DNA from: Nocardiopsis gilva YIM 90087
Lineage (GTDB): Bacteria > Actinomycetota > Actinomycetes > Streptosporangiales > Streptosporangiaceae
Assembly: GCF_002263495.1 (NCBI RefSeq)
Contig: NZ_CP022753.1
Coordinates: 3,410,001 to 3,474,000, forward strand
Length of the DNA stretch: 64,000 nt
Direction: 5' to 3'
Each line of letters starts with the position of its first letter. The stretch's first letter is position 1. Shown piece after piece: positions 15,928-24,692 of the stretch. The position numbers and the translations under genes were made by a program. Below the pieces are notes generated by a model that searched no databases, was not told the DNA's origin, and worked only from the letters and a program-made list of their open reading frames with translations.

Positions 15928-16647
15928 TCAGACTTCGACGCGCAGGAAGCGGTCACCCTCGAAGTTCCACACCTCCACGGCCTCGACGTCCTCGGGGGCG
16001 ATGAGGGCAGCGCCCTCCAGCGTGGTTCCCTCCTCGCCGTCAGCGGAAGTCAGCCAGCTCCCGGCGACCTCGCGTTCCTTGTTCTTTCCGGTCACGACGA
16101 GGCGGCACTTCTCCCCGGCGGGGATCCCGGAGATCGCCGCGTTGACGCGGACCCACCCCTTGGCGGGCTCTATCGTGACCTCTCCATTGGCTCCCGTCAG
16201 CGGGTCCTCTCCGGAGACGGTCACGGTTCCCTCGGGGGCGTCGGGTGGCTCCGTGGGTGCGGAGGGACTGGGGGCCGTCTGCGGGGGCACGTCGGGGCCC
16301 ATGCCCCGTCCGGCCGCCACACCGCCACCGACGAGTACGGCCGCTGCGGCCGCCGCCGCGACCGACACGAGCACTCGGCGCCGCCGCCCCGCGCTCGCAC
16401 GCTCCTCTCGGACACTGCGCAGTGTGCGCTGCAGCAACAGGTCGCCCCCCTCCGGCGGCCCGGTGAGCATCGCCTCTGGGGGCAGATCGCCGAGTGTCTC
16501 CTTCATTTCACGGAGTCCCGCCACCTCGCTGCGGCATTCGGCGCAGTCCGCCGCATGCCGCTCCACGACGGCCGCCTCTTGGGGATCCAGCGTGCCCAGG
16601 ACATAGGCACCGAGAAGGTAGCCGTCCTGGTGTCGCGTGCCGCTCAT
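15928..16647 (-). CDS. Anti-sigma factor, RskA-like with zinc-finger motif
   Basis: 239 residues. The cytoplasmic N-domain carries the ZAS motif HAADCAEC. A transmembrane helix (VLVSVAAAAAAAVLVGGGVA) lies near 112-130, followed by a Pro/Ser-rich linker and an extracytoplasmic RskA C-domain ending WNFEGDRFLRVEV. It should hold the ECF sigma factor at the membrane. Its ATG overlaps the sigma stop (ATGA), so the two are translationally coupled. Confidence 0.88.
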   Translation of the reverse strand: MSGTRHQDGYLLGAYVLGTLDPQEAAVVERHAADCAECRSEVAGLREMKETLGDLPPEAMLTGPPEGGDLLLQRTLRSVREERASAGRRRRVLVSVAAAAAAAVLVGGGVAAGRGMGPDVPPQTAPSPSAPTEPPDAPEGTVTVSGEDPLTGANGEVTIEPAKGWVRVNAAISGIPAGEKCRLVVTGKNKEREVAGSWLTSADGEEGTTLEGAALIAPEDVEAVEVWNFEGDRFLRVEV

Positions 16648-17192
16648 CCCGCTGCCTCCTTCAGCACGACCTCTCGGCTCCTGAACATGTCTCTGAGCGC
16701 TCTGAGCGCGTAGTGGGACCGAGACTTGACCGTACCGGGTGGGACGCCCAGCACTTTGGCCGCCTCTCCGACGCTCCGGTCCCGGAAGTAGACCTCGACC
16801 AGCACGTCGCGGTGGTCGCCGGACAGCTGGTCGAGGGCCTCCATGACGACCATCGAGTCCACGACGGAATCGGCGTGGTCGCTCTCGACGGCGCTGATGG
16901 GTGTCTCGGCGACTTCCTTGGGGCGCGCCTCACGCGCTCGTATGCGGTCGGTGATGATGTTGCGGGCGACCGTGAGGAGCCACCCGCGCACCGAGCCTTT
17001 CCCGCTCACCAGGGCTTCAGAATGGCGCCATGCCCGGATAAGGGTTTCCTGGACGACGTCCTCCGCTGCCGCCCGGTCGCCTGTCAGCCGGGTGGCATAG
17101 GCCAGTAACGCGCGTCCGTGCTCCTCGTAGAGCGTCCGAATCAACGCCTCGTCGGAGGCCGTCATCCGGTCGCGGGACAACGCACGTGTCAT
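16644..17192 (-). CDS. ECF sigma factor (SigK-like)
   Basis: 182 residues from ATG 17192, preceded by GGAGGG; ATG 17165 is an alternative. Region 2 runs LYEEHGRALLAYATRLTGD and AEDVVQETLIRAWRH. Region 4 runs LDQLSGDHRDVLVEVYF and GEAAKVLGVPPGTVKSR. Coupled to its anti-sigma factor downstream. Such pairs are usually self-activating, but no clear ECF promoter was recognised upstream. Confidence 0.9.
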   Translation of the reverse strand: MTRALSRDRMTASDEALIRTLYEEHGRALLAYATRLTGDRAAAEDVVQETLIRAWRHSEALVSGKGSVRGWLLTVARNIITDRIRAREARPKEVAETPISAVESDHADSVVDSMVVMEALDQLSGDHRDVLVEVYFRDRSVGEAAKVLGVPPGTVKSRSHYALRALRDMFRSREVVLKEAAG

Positions 17193-17927
17193 CCCTACAC
17201 TCCCTCCTATCCGGTGCGGATGGCACCGGCAGAACCGCATCGGCTCGTGTGGGACACGACTGCGGGTCAGGTTCGGTTCAACGGGGGTGCGGCCGATGAG
17301 CAGCAAATGTGGTGCCGAGGACCCAGCGTGCGGGCGGGGTCGTCGAAACCGCTCCGGCCGCTGTCACAAGGTGGGGTCGATCGCGAACGGGCGGGGCAGC
17401 TCGGGGAGCCGGGATCACGGGATATCGAGCCAGCTTCCGCGTGCCAGACGGCGTCAGTATGGCAACGCCATCGGCCGAGCCGAGAGGGGTGACCTCCCTC
17501 CGCGGAGGGGGTCTGGAATGAATCCGCCCAGGTCAGGCGCGATGCGGTGGCAGCGGTACGAGCGCGGCGGCGCCTGCGGCGAGGCTGCGACCGGGTATGC
17601 CCAGTCCTTCCGGTGGCACTCCGAATGTCGAGACCCGTGGCGGTGCCGGTGGACGGCGGGCCAGGGGGTGGGGGGAAGTGGTCATTGGGGGGTCTTCCCG
17701 GTCGGGGGGTCGGGAGCGACCCATAATGGCAGCGCCGTCCTGGGGTGGTCTAGAGGCTCATGTGGCTGATGCCGGATTTGGAGCAGGATCCGAACCGGCG
17801 GGGCCGCCACCTCTGTCACATCGCACAGCTCTGGCAGCGCTAGTCACCGACGAGCACGGCCCCCGCGAGCTTGCGCGGTGCGCTCCCGTGGATCTCGTGA
17901 CCTCATTTGGGGCCGATGGATCAGGGG
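17193..17927. other. Long gene-free region
   Basis: About 730 bp between the sigma gene and the GbsR-type gene. ORFs on both strands are low-complexity (Gly/Arg/Ser) with no family resemblance. GC is high and there are G-runs around 17690-17725. Nothing else was recognised; the sigma promoter should lie at its left edge. Confidence 0.35.
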
Positions 17928-18461
17928 TTAGCGCTCCTTCTCCCGGTCCGCCTCGCGGTACCAGCGGTCGAGCAGCTCAGGCAGCTGGTCGAAGAGGAAG
18001 GCGTAGAAGTCGTGCATCCGCTTGAGGCGCTGCCCGGCGATGCTGTCCTCGCCGGTGGCCTCCAGCCCGGCCCGCGCCGCCTCCTGCATGGCCCCCACGA
18101 TGTGGTTCTGCTTGGTGAACAGGGTGGCCCAGGCGTCCTTGCGGAGGCGGTGGTGGTCGCGTCGGCTGTTGGCGACGGGAACGCGTTCGAGGAGACCGAC
18201 CGTGGTCAGCATCTTGATCGCGCCGGAGACCGATCCCGCACTGACGCCGAGCTCCTCGGCAACCTCGCCCTGGGTCAGGGTGGGCTGCTCGGTGAAGAGG
18301 AAGGCCGCCAGTACGCGGGCGGTCATGCGCTGCATACCGCCGTCGGTGAGGATCAGGGCCAACCGCTCGGCCGTCTGTCGTCGATCCTGCTCTGCGGACA
18401 ATCCCTTTGTCTCCGTTCCTCCGCCTGTCGGCTTCTGACCTGCACCTCGAAGGATAGCCAA
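17928..18461 (-). CDS. GbsR/MarR family transcriptional regulator
   Basis: 177 residues. Winged HTH: RMTARVLAAFLFTEQPTLTQ, then GEVAEELGVSAGSVSGAIKM and a basic wing (RVPVANSRRDHHRL). The C-terminal helical dimerisation region resembles GbsR-type regulators. It is divergent from a P450 gene, and a perfect 16-bp palindrome lies between them at 18483-18498, just upstream of this start. It likely represses the P450 and itself. Confidence 0.85.
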   Translation of the reverse strand: MAILRGAGQKPTGGGTETKGLSAEQDRRQTAERLALILTDGGMQRMTARVLAAFLFTEQPTLTQGEVAEELGVSAGSVSGAIKMLTTVGLLERVPVANSRRDHHRLRKDAWATLFTKQNHIVGAMQEAARAGLEATGEDSIAGQRLKRMHDFYAFLFDQLPELLDRWYREADREKER

Positions 18462-18482
18462 GATTCCGGAACCATGGAGTCT

Positions 18483-18498
18483 TCAGAAATTTCTGAAA
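18483..18498. promoter_or_regulatory. Putative GbsR/MarR operator
   Basis: Perfect palindrome TTCAGAAATTTCTGAA, A/T-rich in a GC-rich setting, 22 bp upstream of the regulator start and ~125 bp upstream of the P450 start. Confidence 0.65.
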
Positions 18499-18624
18499 AT
18501 CGGATAGTGTGGTTCTCATCGAGCCCGCGAGCGAGCGGATGCCGATGGTGTGCCGGGAAGTCTGGTCGGCGAGTGATGTCCATCCCGTACTGCGGGCCAC
18601 CACGGACCACGGAGGAATTGCCCG

Positions 18625-19896
18625 ATGAACGCCACCAACCCGACCCCGACCGGCGCCGACGACAGGATCGACCTGGGCACCCCCGAGCTGACCCGCGACC
18701 CGTTCACCGCGTACTCGAAGCTGCGGGAGCAGGGCGCCGTGCTGCCCGGAAAACAGGCCGTGATCGGTGATCCCACGTGGATCGTCACGCGCTACGACGA
18801 CGTCAAGACCGTGCTGGCCGACGCACGCTTCGTCAAGGACCGCACGTCCATCCCCGGCTTCGAGGCTGACGACAGCCGGTTCCGGTTTTTAACCGCCTTC
18901 GGCCTCCCCGAGGAGTACATGGGGTACATGGTCAGCCTGCTGGACCTGGACGGCGAGGAGCACACGCGGCTGCGCAAACTCGTGTCCCGTACGTTCACCG
19001 TGCGCCGGATCAGCGAGCTGCGACCCCGGATGGAGGAGATCGTCGACGGACTCCTCGACCGACTCCCTGAGCAGGCCGACGAGAACGGTGTCGTGGATCT
19101 GCTGAACCAGTTCGGCTACCCGTTCAGCATGACCGTCATCTGCGAGCTGGTCGGTATCGATGAGGAGGACCGGGCGGCGTGGCTTGGGTTCGGAGAGCAG
19201 CTGGGCTCCGAGGACCCCGCTGAGTTCGCCGGAGCTGTGCGGGGAGTGATCGACCACGTCCATGCCCTGATCGAGCGCCGCCGCAACGAGCCCGCAGAGG
19301 ACCTGCTGACGGGGCTCATTCGGACGCATGACGAGGACGGTGACCGGCTCACGGACGCCGAGATGGTCACCATGATCTTCACGCTCGTCATGGCGGGGTA
19401 CGGCACCACCGCCTCCTTCATCGCCAATGGGACGGTCGACCTTCTCACCCACCCCGACCAGTTCGAGCTGCTCAAGCGCGAGCCCGAGCTCATGCCCCGC
19501 GCGGTTCACGAGCTGCTGCGCCGGGTTCCGCCCGCCCAGTTGGTCGGGGTCCGGTACGCAGCCGAGGATGTCGAGATCGGCGGCACGACGATCAAGCAGG
19601 GCGACGGCGTGACAGCGATCCTGGGCGCGGCCAACTTCGATCCGCGCCAGTTCGACGAGCCGGACACGCTCGACATCAGGCGGGAGTCGGCGGGGCGAAG
19701 GGAGACACACGTTTCCTTCAGCCACGGCGCGCACTACTGCCTGGGCGCGGCCTTGGCCCGCCAGGAGAGCGAGGTCGCCTTCACGAAGCTGTTCGAGCGG
19801 TTCCCGAACATCATGCTGGCCGTTGGCCCTTCCGAGCTGCCCCGGTCCCACCAGCCGGGTGCCTGGATGCTGGAGGAGCTGCCGGTTCGGCTCTGA
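18625..19896 (+). CDS. Cytochrome P450 (CYP)
   Basis: 423 residues with GGAGG upstream. The heme loop is FSHGAHYCLG with axial Cys372; the K-helix ExxR is in HELLRR. The I-helix reads AGYGTT (257-262): the usual acidic residue before Thr is Gly. Soluble bacterial class I type, needing external ferredoxin and reductase, neither of which is adjacent. Probably controlled by the divergent GbsR regulator. Substrate unknown; xenobiotic or secondary-metabolite hydroxylation is the usual role. A 38-bp palindromic terminator follows. Confidence 0.92.
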   Translation: MNATNPTPTGADDRIDLGTPELTRDPFTAYSKLREQGAVLPGKQAVIGDPTWIVTRYDDVKTVLADARFVKDRTSIPGFEADDSRFRFLTAFGLPEEYMGYMVSLLDLDGEEHTRLRKLVSRTFTVRRISELRPRMEEIVDGLLDRLPEQADENGVVDLLNQFGYPFSMTVICELVGIDEEDRAAWLGFGEQLGSEDPAEFAGAVRGVIDHVHALIERRRNEPAEDLLTGLIRTHDEDGDRLTDAEMVTMIFTLVMAGYGTTASFIANGTVDLLTHPDQFELLKREPELMPRAVHELLRRVPPAQLVGVRYAAEDVEIGGTTIKQGDGVTAILGAANFDPRQFDEPDTLDIRRESAGRRETHVSFSHGAHYCLGAALARQESEVAFTKLFERFPNIMLAVGPSELPRSHQPGAWMLEELPVRL

Positions 19897-19941
19897 ACCG
19901 GATAGTCAGAAACGGGCGAGAAGAGCGGTCCGGAGAAATCG

Positions 19942-19979
19942 CCTGTGGGGTGGTGCGCTATAGCGCACCACCCCACAGG
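19942..19979. terminator. Perfect palindromic bidirectional terminator
   Basis: 38-bp perfect inverted repeat (19 + 19, no spacer) between the P450 and a convergent small gene ending at 19986. Confidence 0.8.
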
Positions 19980-19985
19980 TCGTAC

Positions 19986-20243
19986 TCAGCCGCGGTCGAC
20001 AAGGGGGTTGAGGGCCGAGGCTGCGGACGCGTCGGCCTTGGCCTGGGCTTGTGCCTGGGTGAGGACATCCACGATCGGGCCGACCATGGAGGGGTCGATG
20101 TCCAGGGTGACGCGCTCGTGCACTCCGAAGGACAGGGCGATCACCTCGCCTGCCCCCTCCGACCGGCAGTTCACGGTGGTACCGGCCGGGACTCTGATGC
20201 TGGAGTACGTACTGAGAGCGTCGTCGCTAAAGAGGCTGGTCAC
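19986..20243 (-). CDS. Small protein of unknown function next to XRE-DUF397 unit
   Basis: 85 residues: MTSLFSDDALSTY, a beta-rich middle (SIRVPAGTTVNCRSE, VIALSFGVHERVTLDI), then a Gln/Ala helix (LTQAQAQAKADASAASAL). No family recognised. It is divergent from the XRE regulator with ~150 bp of A/T-richer DNA between. Position and size recall the small accessory genes beside WhiJ-like XRE/DUF397 loci. Confidence 0.55.
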   Translation of the reverse strand: MTSLFSDDALSTYSSIRVPAGTTVNCRSEGAGEVIALSFGVHERVTLDIDPSMVGPIVDVLTQAQAQAKADASAASALNPLVDRG

Positions 20244-20392
20244 GGCGTAGACCTCGCTTCCGGCGATATGGTCAGGCTACGGAAAGCCAGCGATCACCAA
20301 GACTTGTTATAGCTTGGCTAACGCTTACAATAAGCCGTAAATGCCGATTCCGTCAGCGCTTCAGCGAAGTTCGTCGTGGTGGAGGTAAGAAG

Positions 20393-21262
20393 ATGGCGAG
20401 GGCCAAGCCGACGGTTGCACGCCGACAGCTGGGCCTGACCCTGAGACGACTCCGAGAGCAGGCGCGACGCTCCCAGGTACAGACCGGCAATGCCATTGGT
20501 AGGACCGCTGCCAGAATCAGCCAGGTGGAAACGGGTGCCGGATCGTTGAGCGCTGACGATCTGACGGCCCTGCTGGACTTCTTTGGTGTCGAGGGCGAAG
20601 AACGAAAGACCGTGCTCTCTATCGGAACTGAGGCGCGTCGCCGTAGCCGTCGGGCCCCCTACACCGATTCGCTACCTGGATCTTTCCAACGACTGGCGGA
20701 CCTTGAAGCCGACGCAGTCGAGATTTGCTCCTATGAAGCAGGCATCGTTCCAGGTCTTCTGCAGTCCCCCGATTACGCCCGGGCTACGATCCGGTCCTGC
20801 GACGGTATGTGGTGGGAGGAGTCGGAGCAGGAGATTGAGGACCGCATCGCCTTCCGCCAGAAGCGACAGCGCCGAGTATTCGACGCCGAGGCTTCCAAGC
20901 GACTCTCATTCGTCTTCACAGAGGACACCTTGGAGCATGAGATGGGCGGTCCGTCCGTGATGCGCGGCCAGATCCTGCACATACTTCAGCTGATGGAGAA
21001 GCTTCCGAATCTCAGCGTCCGAGTGATTCTTTCGGAAACCAAGAACAACCCACTACTGGGTGGTGGGATCATCGTCCTTGGATACAGTGATGCGCCGAGT
21101 ATCGGCTGTGCAACAGTCGTCTTTGGGCCCTGCACCTATCATGACGATGAAGACGACACACAAGCACTGAAGCGGGGATTCCGTCGAGCGTCTGAGCTGG
21201 CATTAAACGTGCAGGACTCCCGCGAACTGCTTGTTCGTCAGCTAAAGGAGAGTTGGACATGA
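20393..21262 (+). CDS. XRE-family regulator with DUF5753 domain (WhiJ-like)
   Basis: 289 residues. HTH at residues ~10-65 (LGLTLRRLREQARRSQVQTG, then RTAARISQVETG). The C-terminal DUF5753 domain includes EAGIVPGLLQSPDYARA, FVFTEDTLEHEMGG and an SYSDAP-like stretch (GYSDAPSIG). These regulators act with small DUF397 proteins in actinomycete development and antibiotic control. The stop overlaps the DUF397 start (ATGA). Codon 271 is TTA (21203-21205), the rare leucine codon read by bldA tRNA, so translation may be developmentally gated. Confidence 0.9.
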   Translation: MARAKPTVARRQLGLTLRRLREQARRSQVQTGNAIGRTAARISQVETGAGSLSADDLTALLDFFGVEGEERKTVLSIGTEARRRSRRAPYTDSLPGSFQRLADLEADAVEICSYEAGIVPGLLQSPDYARATIRSCDGMWWEESEQEIEDRIAFRQKRQRRVFDAEASKRLSFVFTEDTLEHEMGGPSVMRGQILHILQLMEKLPNLSVRVILSETKNNPLLGGGIIVLGYSDAPSIGCATVVFGPCTYHDDEDDTQALKRGFRRASELALNVQDSRELLVRQLKESWT

Positions 21263-21447
21263 GGCATACGACCGGCTGGTTCAAGAGTAGTTACAGCGCC
21301 GGAGGTAGCAATGCCTGTGTGGAGGTCCGAATCTCCCGCGAAGGTATTGACGTCCGTGACTCGGTGAATCCGACGAGGTCTACTCTCGCCTTCAGCGACG
21401 CCGAATGGCGGGCGTTCCTTACGACTGTAGAGGACGGTCGGAGATGA
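21259..21447 (+). CDS. DUF397 protein, copy 1
   Basis: 62 residues: WFKSSYSAGGSNACVEVRIS, then VRDSVNPTRSTLAFSDAEWRAFL, the full DUF397 pattern. The ATG overlaps the upstream regulator stop (ATGA) and its own stop overlaps the next DUF397 start. DUF397 proteins partner the adjacent XRE/DUF5753 regulator. Confidence 0.88.
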   Translation: MRHTTGWFKSSYSAGGSNACVEVRISREGIDVRDSVNPTRSTLAFSDAEWRAFLTTVEDGRR

Positions 21448-21728
21448 GGCATGCCAGCGATTGGCTAAAGAGCAGCTACAGCGCTGGGGCGAGCAATGCC
21501 TGCGTGGAGGTATGCATCTCCCCGAGGAGAATCGACCTACGCGACTCCACTCACCCCACCGGTCCCGTCCTCACCTTCGACGACGTTGAATGGAACGCCT
21601 TTCTGAGAGGTCAGGCGGTGACGGGGAGACCCGCCGAGCGCCATTCGAGGATTCCCTCCTCGAGTAGCGCCGCATCGCGGCCGTTGGCGGTGAGCAGTCG
21701 CACGGCGTCGTACGACATCACGCAGTAG
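21444..21728 (+). CDS. DUF397 protein, copy 2, with run-on C-terminus
   Basis: 94 residues. The first ~55 are a normal DUF397 domain (WLKSSYSAGASNACVEVCIS, RDSTHP, FDDVEWNAFLRG). The remaining ~40 (Ser/Arg-rich) lie antisense to the 3' end of the ArsR-rhodanese gene, overlapping it by 118 bp. The family normally ends soon after the FL motif, so the native stop has probably been lost. ATGA coupling with copy 1. Confidence 0.8.
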   Translation: MRHASDWLKSSYSAGASNACVEVCISPRRIDLRDSTHPTGPVLTFDDVEWNAFLRGQAVTGRPAERHSRIPSSSSAASRPLAVSSRTASYDITQ

Positions 21729-22255
21729 CGACCCCGGCAGTAGGCAACGACCTCGGTGTCCTCGGGGATCTCGGCCAGGCGATCGGCCAGCTCCTCCAGC
21801 GGTACGGACACTGCGCCGGGGATGTGCCCGGCGGCATACTCGTCGGCCGGGCGCACATCGAGCACCATCGCCCGGCCGGAGGTGGCCGCGGCCATGAGCT
21901 CGTCGCGGCCGACCATGCGCAGGTCGGTGTCGTCGAGGTGGGCGCGGCGTGTGGCCTCGACCTCGGCCCGATGCGCATCGGCCACCCGGCACAACAGCGA
22001 GGTGAGCGCGGCGACGTCGTCACCGGCCAGCCGGTAGAAGATCTTCGTCCCTTCGTTGCGCGCGGCCACCAGCCCCGCCTGGCGGAGGACCTGGAGGTGG
22101 GCCGAGGCGGTGGTGAGCTTCAGCTGTGCGGCGTCGGCGAGCTCCTGTACCGGACGCTCGGCCTGGGCCAGTAACAGCAGAATCTCCAGGCGTTTGCCAT
22201 GCGCGAGGGCCTTGCCCGTGGCGGCTACTGCACTGAAGAGGTCGGTATGGTCCAT
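21611..22255 (-). CDS. ArsR-type HTH fused to rhodanese domain
   Basis: 214 residues from ATG 22255 (GAGG upstream; the ATG at 22276 lacks one). N-terminal ArsR winged helix: GKRLEILLLLAQAERPVQEL, LTTASAHLQVLRQAGLV, EGTKIFYRL. The C-terminal rhodanese domain has VLDVRPADEYAAGHIPGAV and the active loop YCRGRYC. Such fusions couple sulfur or persulfide chemistry to transcription. It is divergent from a methyltransferase gene, with an operator-like repeat between them. Its 3' end is overlapped by the run-on DUF397 gene. Confidence 0.88.
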   Translation of the reverse strand: MDHTDLFSAVAATGKALAHGKRLEILLLLAQAERPVQELADAAQLKLTTASAHLQVLRQAGLVAARNEGTKIFYRLAGDDVAALTSLLCRVADAHRAEVEATRRAHLDDTDLRMVGRDELMAAATSGRAMVLDVRPADEYAAGHIPGAVSVPLEELADRLAEIPEDTEVVAYCRGRYCVMSYDAVRLLTANGRDAALLEEGILEWRSAGLPVTA

Positions 22256-22274
22256 GCTCGCACCTCGCTTTTCC

Positions 22275-22292
22275 ATAATTCCATGGAATAAT
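22275..22292. promoter_or_regulatory. Putative ArsR-rhodanese operator
   Basis: Perfect core ATTCCATGGAAT (22278-22289) extended to 18 bp with one mismatched pair; A/T-rich and only ~20 bp upstream of the regulator start. Confidence 0.6.
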
Positions 22293-22379
22293 ATGCGACT
22301 GATACCGCCGGTGCCACCCCCTTGCCGTCAGGTGCGGCGAGAAGCACAGGTGGGGGCGAGGAAGGGAGAGGACACGAGC

Positions 22380-23033
22380 ATGAGTGACGATCTGGGGCAG
22401 GCTCAGCACGATCACTGGCAGAACGTCTATGAGCGCAGCCCGCACATGTACGGTTCCGAGCCCTCAGCGGCCGCCCGGCACGCCGCCGAGCAGTTCTCGG
22501 CCGGTGGCGCGCGCACGGTGCTGGAGCTGGGTGCCGGGCACGGCCGCGATGCCCTGTGGCTGGCCGAGCAGGGCTTCGCCGTCCAGGCCACCGACTTCAG
22601 CGCCACCGCCGTGCGACAGCTGGAGTCCGCGGCCGTCGAGCGAGGGATCGACGACCGCGTGCACACTCACGTCCACGATGTGCGTCGCCCGCTGGCCTTC
22701 GCCGATGCCAGCATTGACGGGGTCTTCGCGCACATGCTGCTGTGCATGGCTCTGTCCACCGCCCAGATCCACGCCGTTGTCACGGAGATCGGCCGAGTGC
22801 TGCGCCCGGGCGGGCCCCTGGTCTACACGGTCCGCCACTCCGGAGACGCCCACTACGGCACCGGGATCTCCCACGGCGATGACATCTACGAGCACGGAGG
22901 CTTCGCCGTGCACTTCTTCGGCCGCACGCTGGTCGACGACCTGGCCCGCGGCTGGCATCTGGAAGAGGTCCACTCCTTCACCGAGGGTGAGCTGCCGCGC
23001 CGACTGTGGCGGGTGACCATGGTCAGGCGCTGA
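22380..23033 (+). CDS. Class I SAM-dependent methyltransferase
   Basis: 217 residues; the start is supported by GGGAGAGG. Motif I is VLELGAGHGRDALWLAEQG (SAM-binding glycines), motif II QATDFSATA, then the post-motif LRPGGPLVYTVRHSGD. The fold resembles TehB/thiopurine-type small-molecule methyltransferases. Control by the divergent ArsR-rhodanese protein suggests detoxification of a thiophilic or chalcogen compound (inference). Confidence 0.85.
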   Translation: MSDDLGQAQHDHWQNVYERSPHMYGSEPSAAARHAAEQFSAGGARTVLELGAGHGRDALWLAEQGFAVQATDFSATAVRQLESAAVERGIDDRVHTHVHDVRRPLAFADASIDGVFAHMLLCMALSTAQIHAVVTEIGRVLRPGGPLVYTVRHSGDAHYGTGISHGDDIYEHGGFAVHFFGRTLVDDLARGWHLEEVHSFTEGELPRRLWRVTMVRR

Positions 23034-23297
23034 GACTCCTTCCCCCGATCTCAGCTGGGGACCTCGCGTGCTGACGACGGGCTGGCAGGTCGACGCCGTG
23101 TGGTCACCCAATTGGCACCACGCGCCCGGAAATGAACCGATGGCTGAGCCGGGGACGGCCGTGCCCGCGATGATTCCGCGAGCCGGAACCCGCACAACCG
23201 GCGCGCCGAATATTTCTTCACAAATCATTGAAAGTTCAATGGTGACTCGCCAGAGTGAGCGGTGCATTTCCTCCATTTCCCCCACACCGGAGGTCAC

Positions 23298-24623
23298 GTG
23301 TCCCGCTCAATCGCCGCTGTCACAGCGGCGCTGCTCTTCCTCGCGTCTCTCACCGCATTCGCGCCCGCGCAGTCTCCCGCGAAGGCGGCCCAAGGCGGCA
23401 GCATCTCTGTCCTCACCTACAACATCGCCGGGCTCCCCGAGATCGGCACCGACCAGAGGCCCAGTGTCAACACGCCGATCATCGGTGAGCGCATCGGCCG
23501 CAACGACATCGTCCATGTTCAGGAGGACTTCAACTACCACGCGGCGCTGTACGCGGCCAACGACCACCCGCACCGCACCCCCACCAGCGGGGGTGTCCCG
23601 TTCGGAGACGGCCTGAACACCCTCTCCCACTACCCCTACAGCGACTTCGAGCGGGTGAAGTGGGAGGACTGCAACGGTGTCGACTGTCTGACACCCAAGG
23701 GCTTCACCTTCTCGCGGATCCGCCTGACCGAAGGCGTCTACCTGGATTTCTACAACCTCCACACCAACGCGGGCGTTTCGTCAGCCGACCTCGCCGCGCG
23801 CCGCTCGAACATCACCCAGCTGTCGGACTACATTCAGCGCAACTCCCGAGACAACGCGGTCATCGTCATGGGAGACACCAACACCCGCTACACGCGCGCC
23901 AAGGACAACATCCGCGAGCTTGTCGACGACAACGGCCTGACCGATGCCTGGGTGGTGACCGAGCACGGCGGCCAGCCGCCCGCAGCGGGCGACCCCGCGC
24001 TGGTGTGCGACCCGGAGGCGCTGGTCGACGACTGCGAGGTCGTGGACAAGATCCTGTTCCGCGGCGACGCGTTCATCGACCTGGAGCTCACCGCCTACGC
24101 CAACGACCACACCGACTTCCTCGACAGCGCGGGCGAGATGCTGTCCGACCACTTCCCGCACTCGGCCGAGTTCACGTGGACGACGGACGACGCCATCCAG
24201 ATGAGCGATGTCGCGGGTGGCCCGCACGGCACTCCCTTCACCGACATCGCCCGCGTCGCGGCGGACGCACAGCCGACCGCGCTCACCCTCCGGGGCGGAT
24301 CGCGCCTTGACGCGATCGGGATGGCTTACGCCGACGGCACCCGCACCGGCCACGGCGGTACCGGAGGGACCTCCGCCGAGCTCATCCTGGAGGCGGGAGA
24401 AAGCCTGACCTCGGCGACCCTCTTCACCGGCAAGAGGAACGACCACACCCGCGTCTTCTCCGCCGAGTTCCGCACCGACCGGGGCCGCACCCTGACGGTG
24501 GGCACGCCCACCGACGACACGGTCACGTACACCGCACCGGCGGGATGGCGCATCGCCGGATTCCACGGCCGCGCGGGCGACGAAGTGGACAAGGTCGGTC
24601 TCATCTACACACCGATCTCCTGA
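23298..24623 (+). CDS. Secreted endonuclease/exonuclease/phosphatase protein, sphingomyelinase-like, with jacalin-like lectin domain
   Basis: 441 residues from GTG 23298 (GGAGG just upstream). Sec signal peptide (hydrophobic AAVTAALLFLASL, cleavage near PAKAAQ). The phosphatase domain has LTYNIAGLP, VQEDFN, NLHTNAG, VIVMGDTNTRY and LSDHFPHSAEF, i.e. the metal-binding Glu, Asp-x-Asn and Asp-His residues of the superfamily. Residues ~300-441 form a jacalin-type beta-prism repeat (GGPHGTPFTDI, GGSRLDAIGMAY). It likely acts outside the cell on phospholipids or nucleic acid, with glycan targeting by the lectin part. Confidence 0.85.
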   Translation: MSRSIAAVTAALLFLASLTAFAPAQSPAKAAQGGSISVLTYNIAGLPEIGTDQRPSVNTPIIGERIGRNDIVHVQEDFNYHAALYAANDHPHRTPTSGGVPFGDGLNTLSHYPYSDFERVKWEDCNGVDCLTPKGFTFSRIRLTEGVYLDFYNLHTNAGVSSADLAARRSNITQLSDYIQRNSRDNAVIVMGDTNTRYTRAKDNIRELVDDNGLTDAWVVTEHGGQPPAAGDPALVCDPEALVDDCEVVDKILFRGDAFIDLELTAYANDHTDFLDSAGEMLSDHFPHSAEFTWTTDDAIQMSDVAGGPHGTPFTDIARVAADAQPTALTLRGGSRLDAIGMAYADGTRTGHGGTGGTSAELILEAGESLTSATLFTGKRNDHTRVFSAEFRTDRGRTLTVGTPTDDTVTYTAPAGWRIAGFHGRAGDEVDKVGLIYTPIS

Positions 24624-24649
24624 CCACCGACCATCACGGCCGGACACGA

Positions 24650-24692
24650 CGTGGGCGGGCCTGCGGGACTGTGCTCCGCGGGTCCACCCACG
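24650..24692 (+). terminator. Terminator after phosphoesterase gene, within repeat unit
   Basis: 17-bp stem (24650-24666 with 24676-24692) containing two G-T pairs and one mismatch, 9-nt loop, 26 bp after the stop. Confidence 0.6.

Noticed and set aside
17287-17769. 160-codon + strand ORF in the gap after the sigma gene
   Set aside because: Gly/Arg/Ser low-complexity translation with no family resemblance and no ribosome-binding site.
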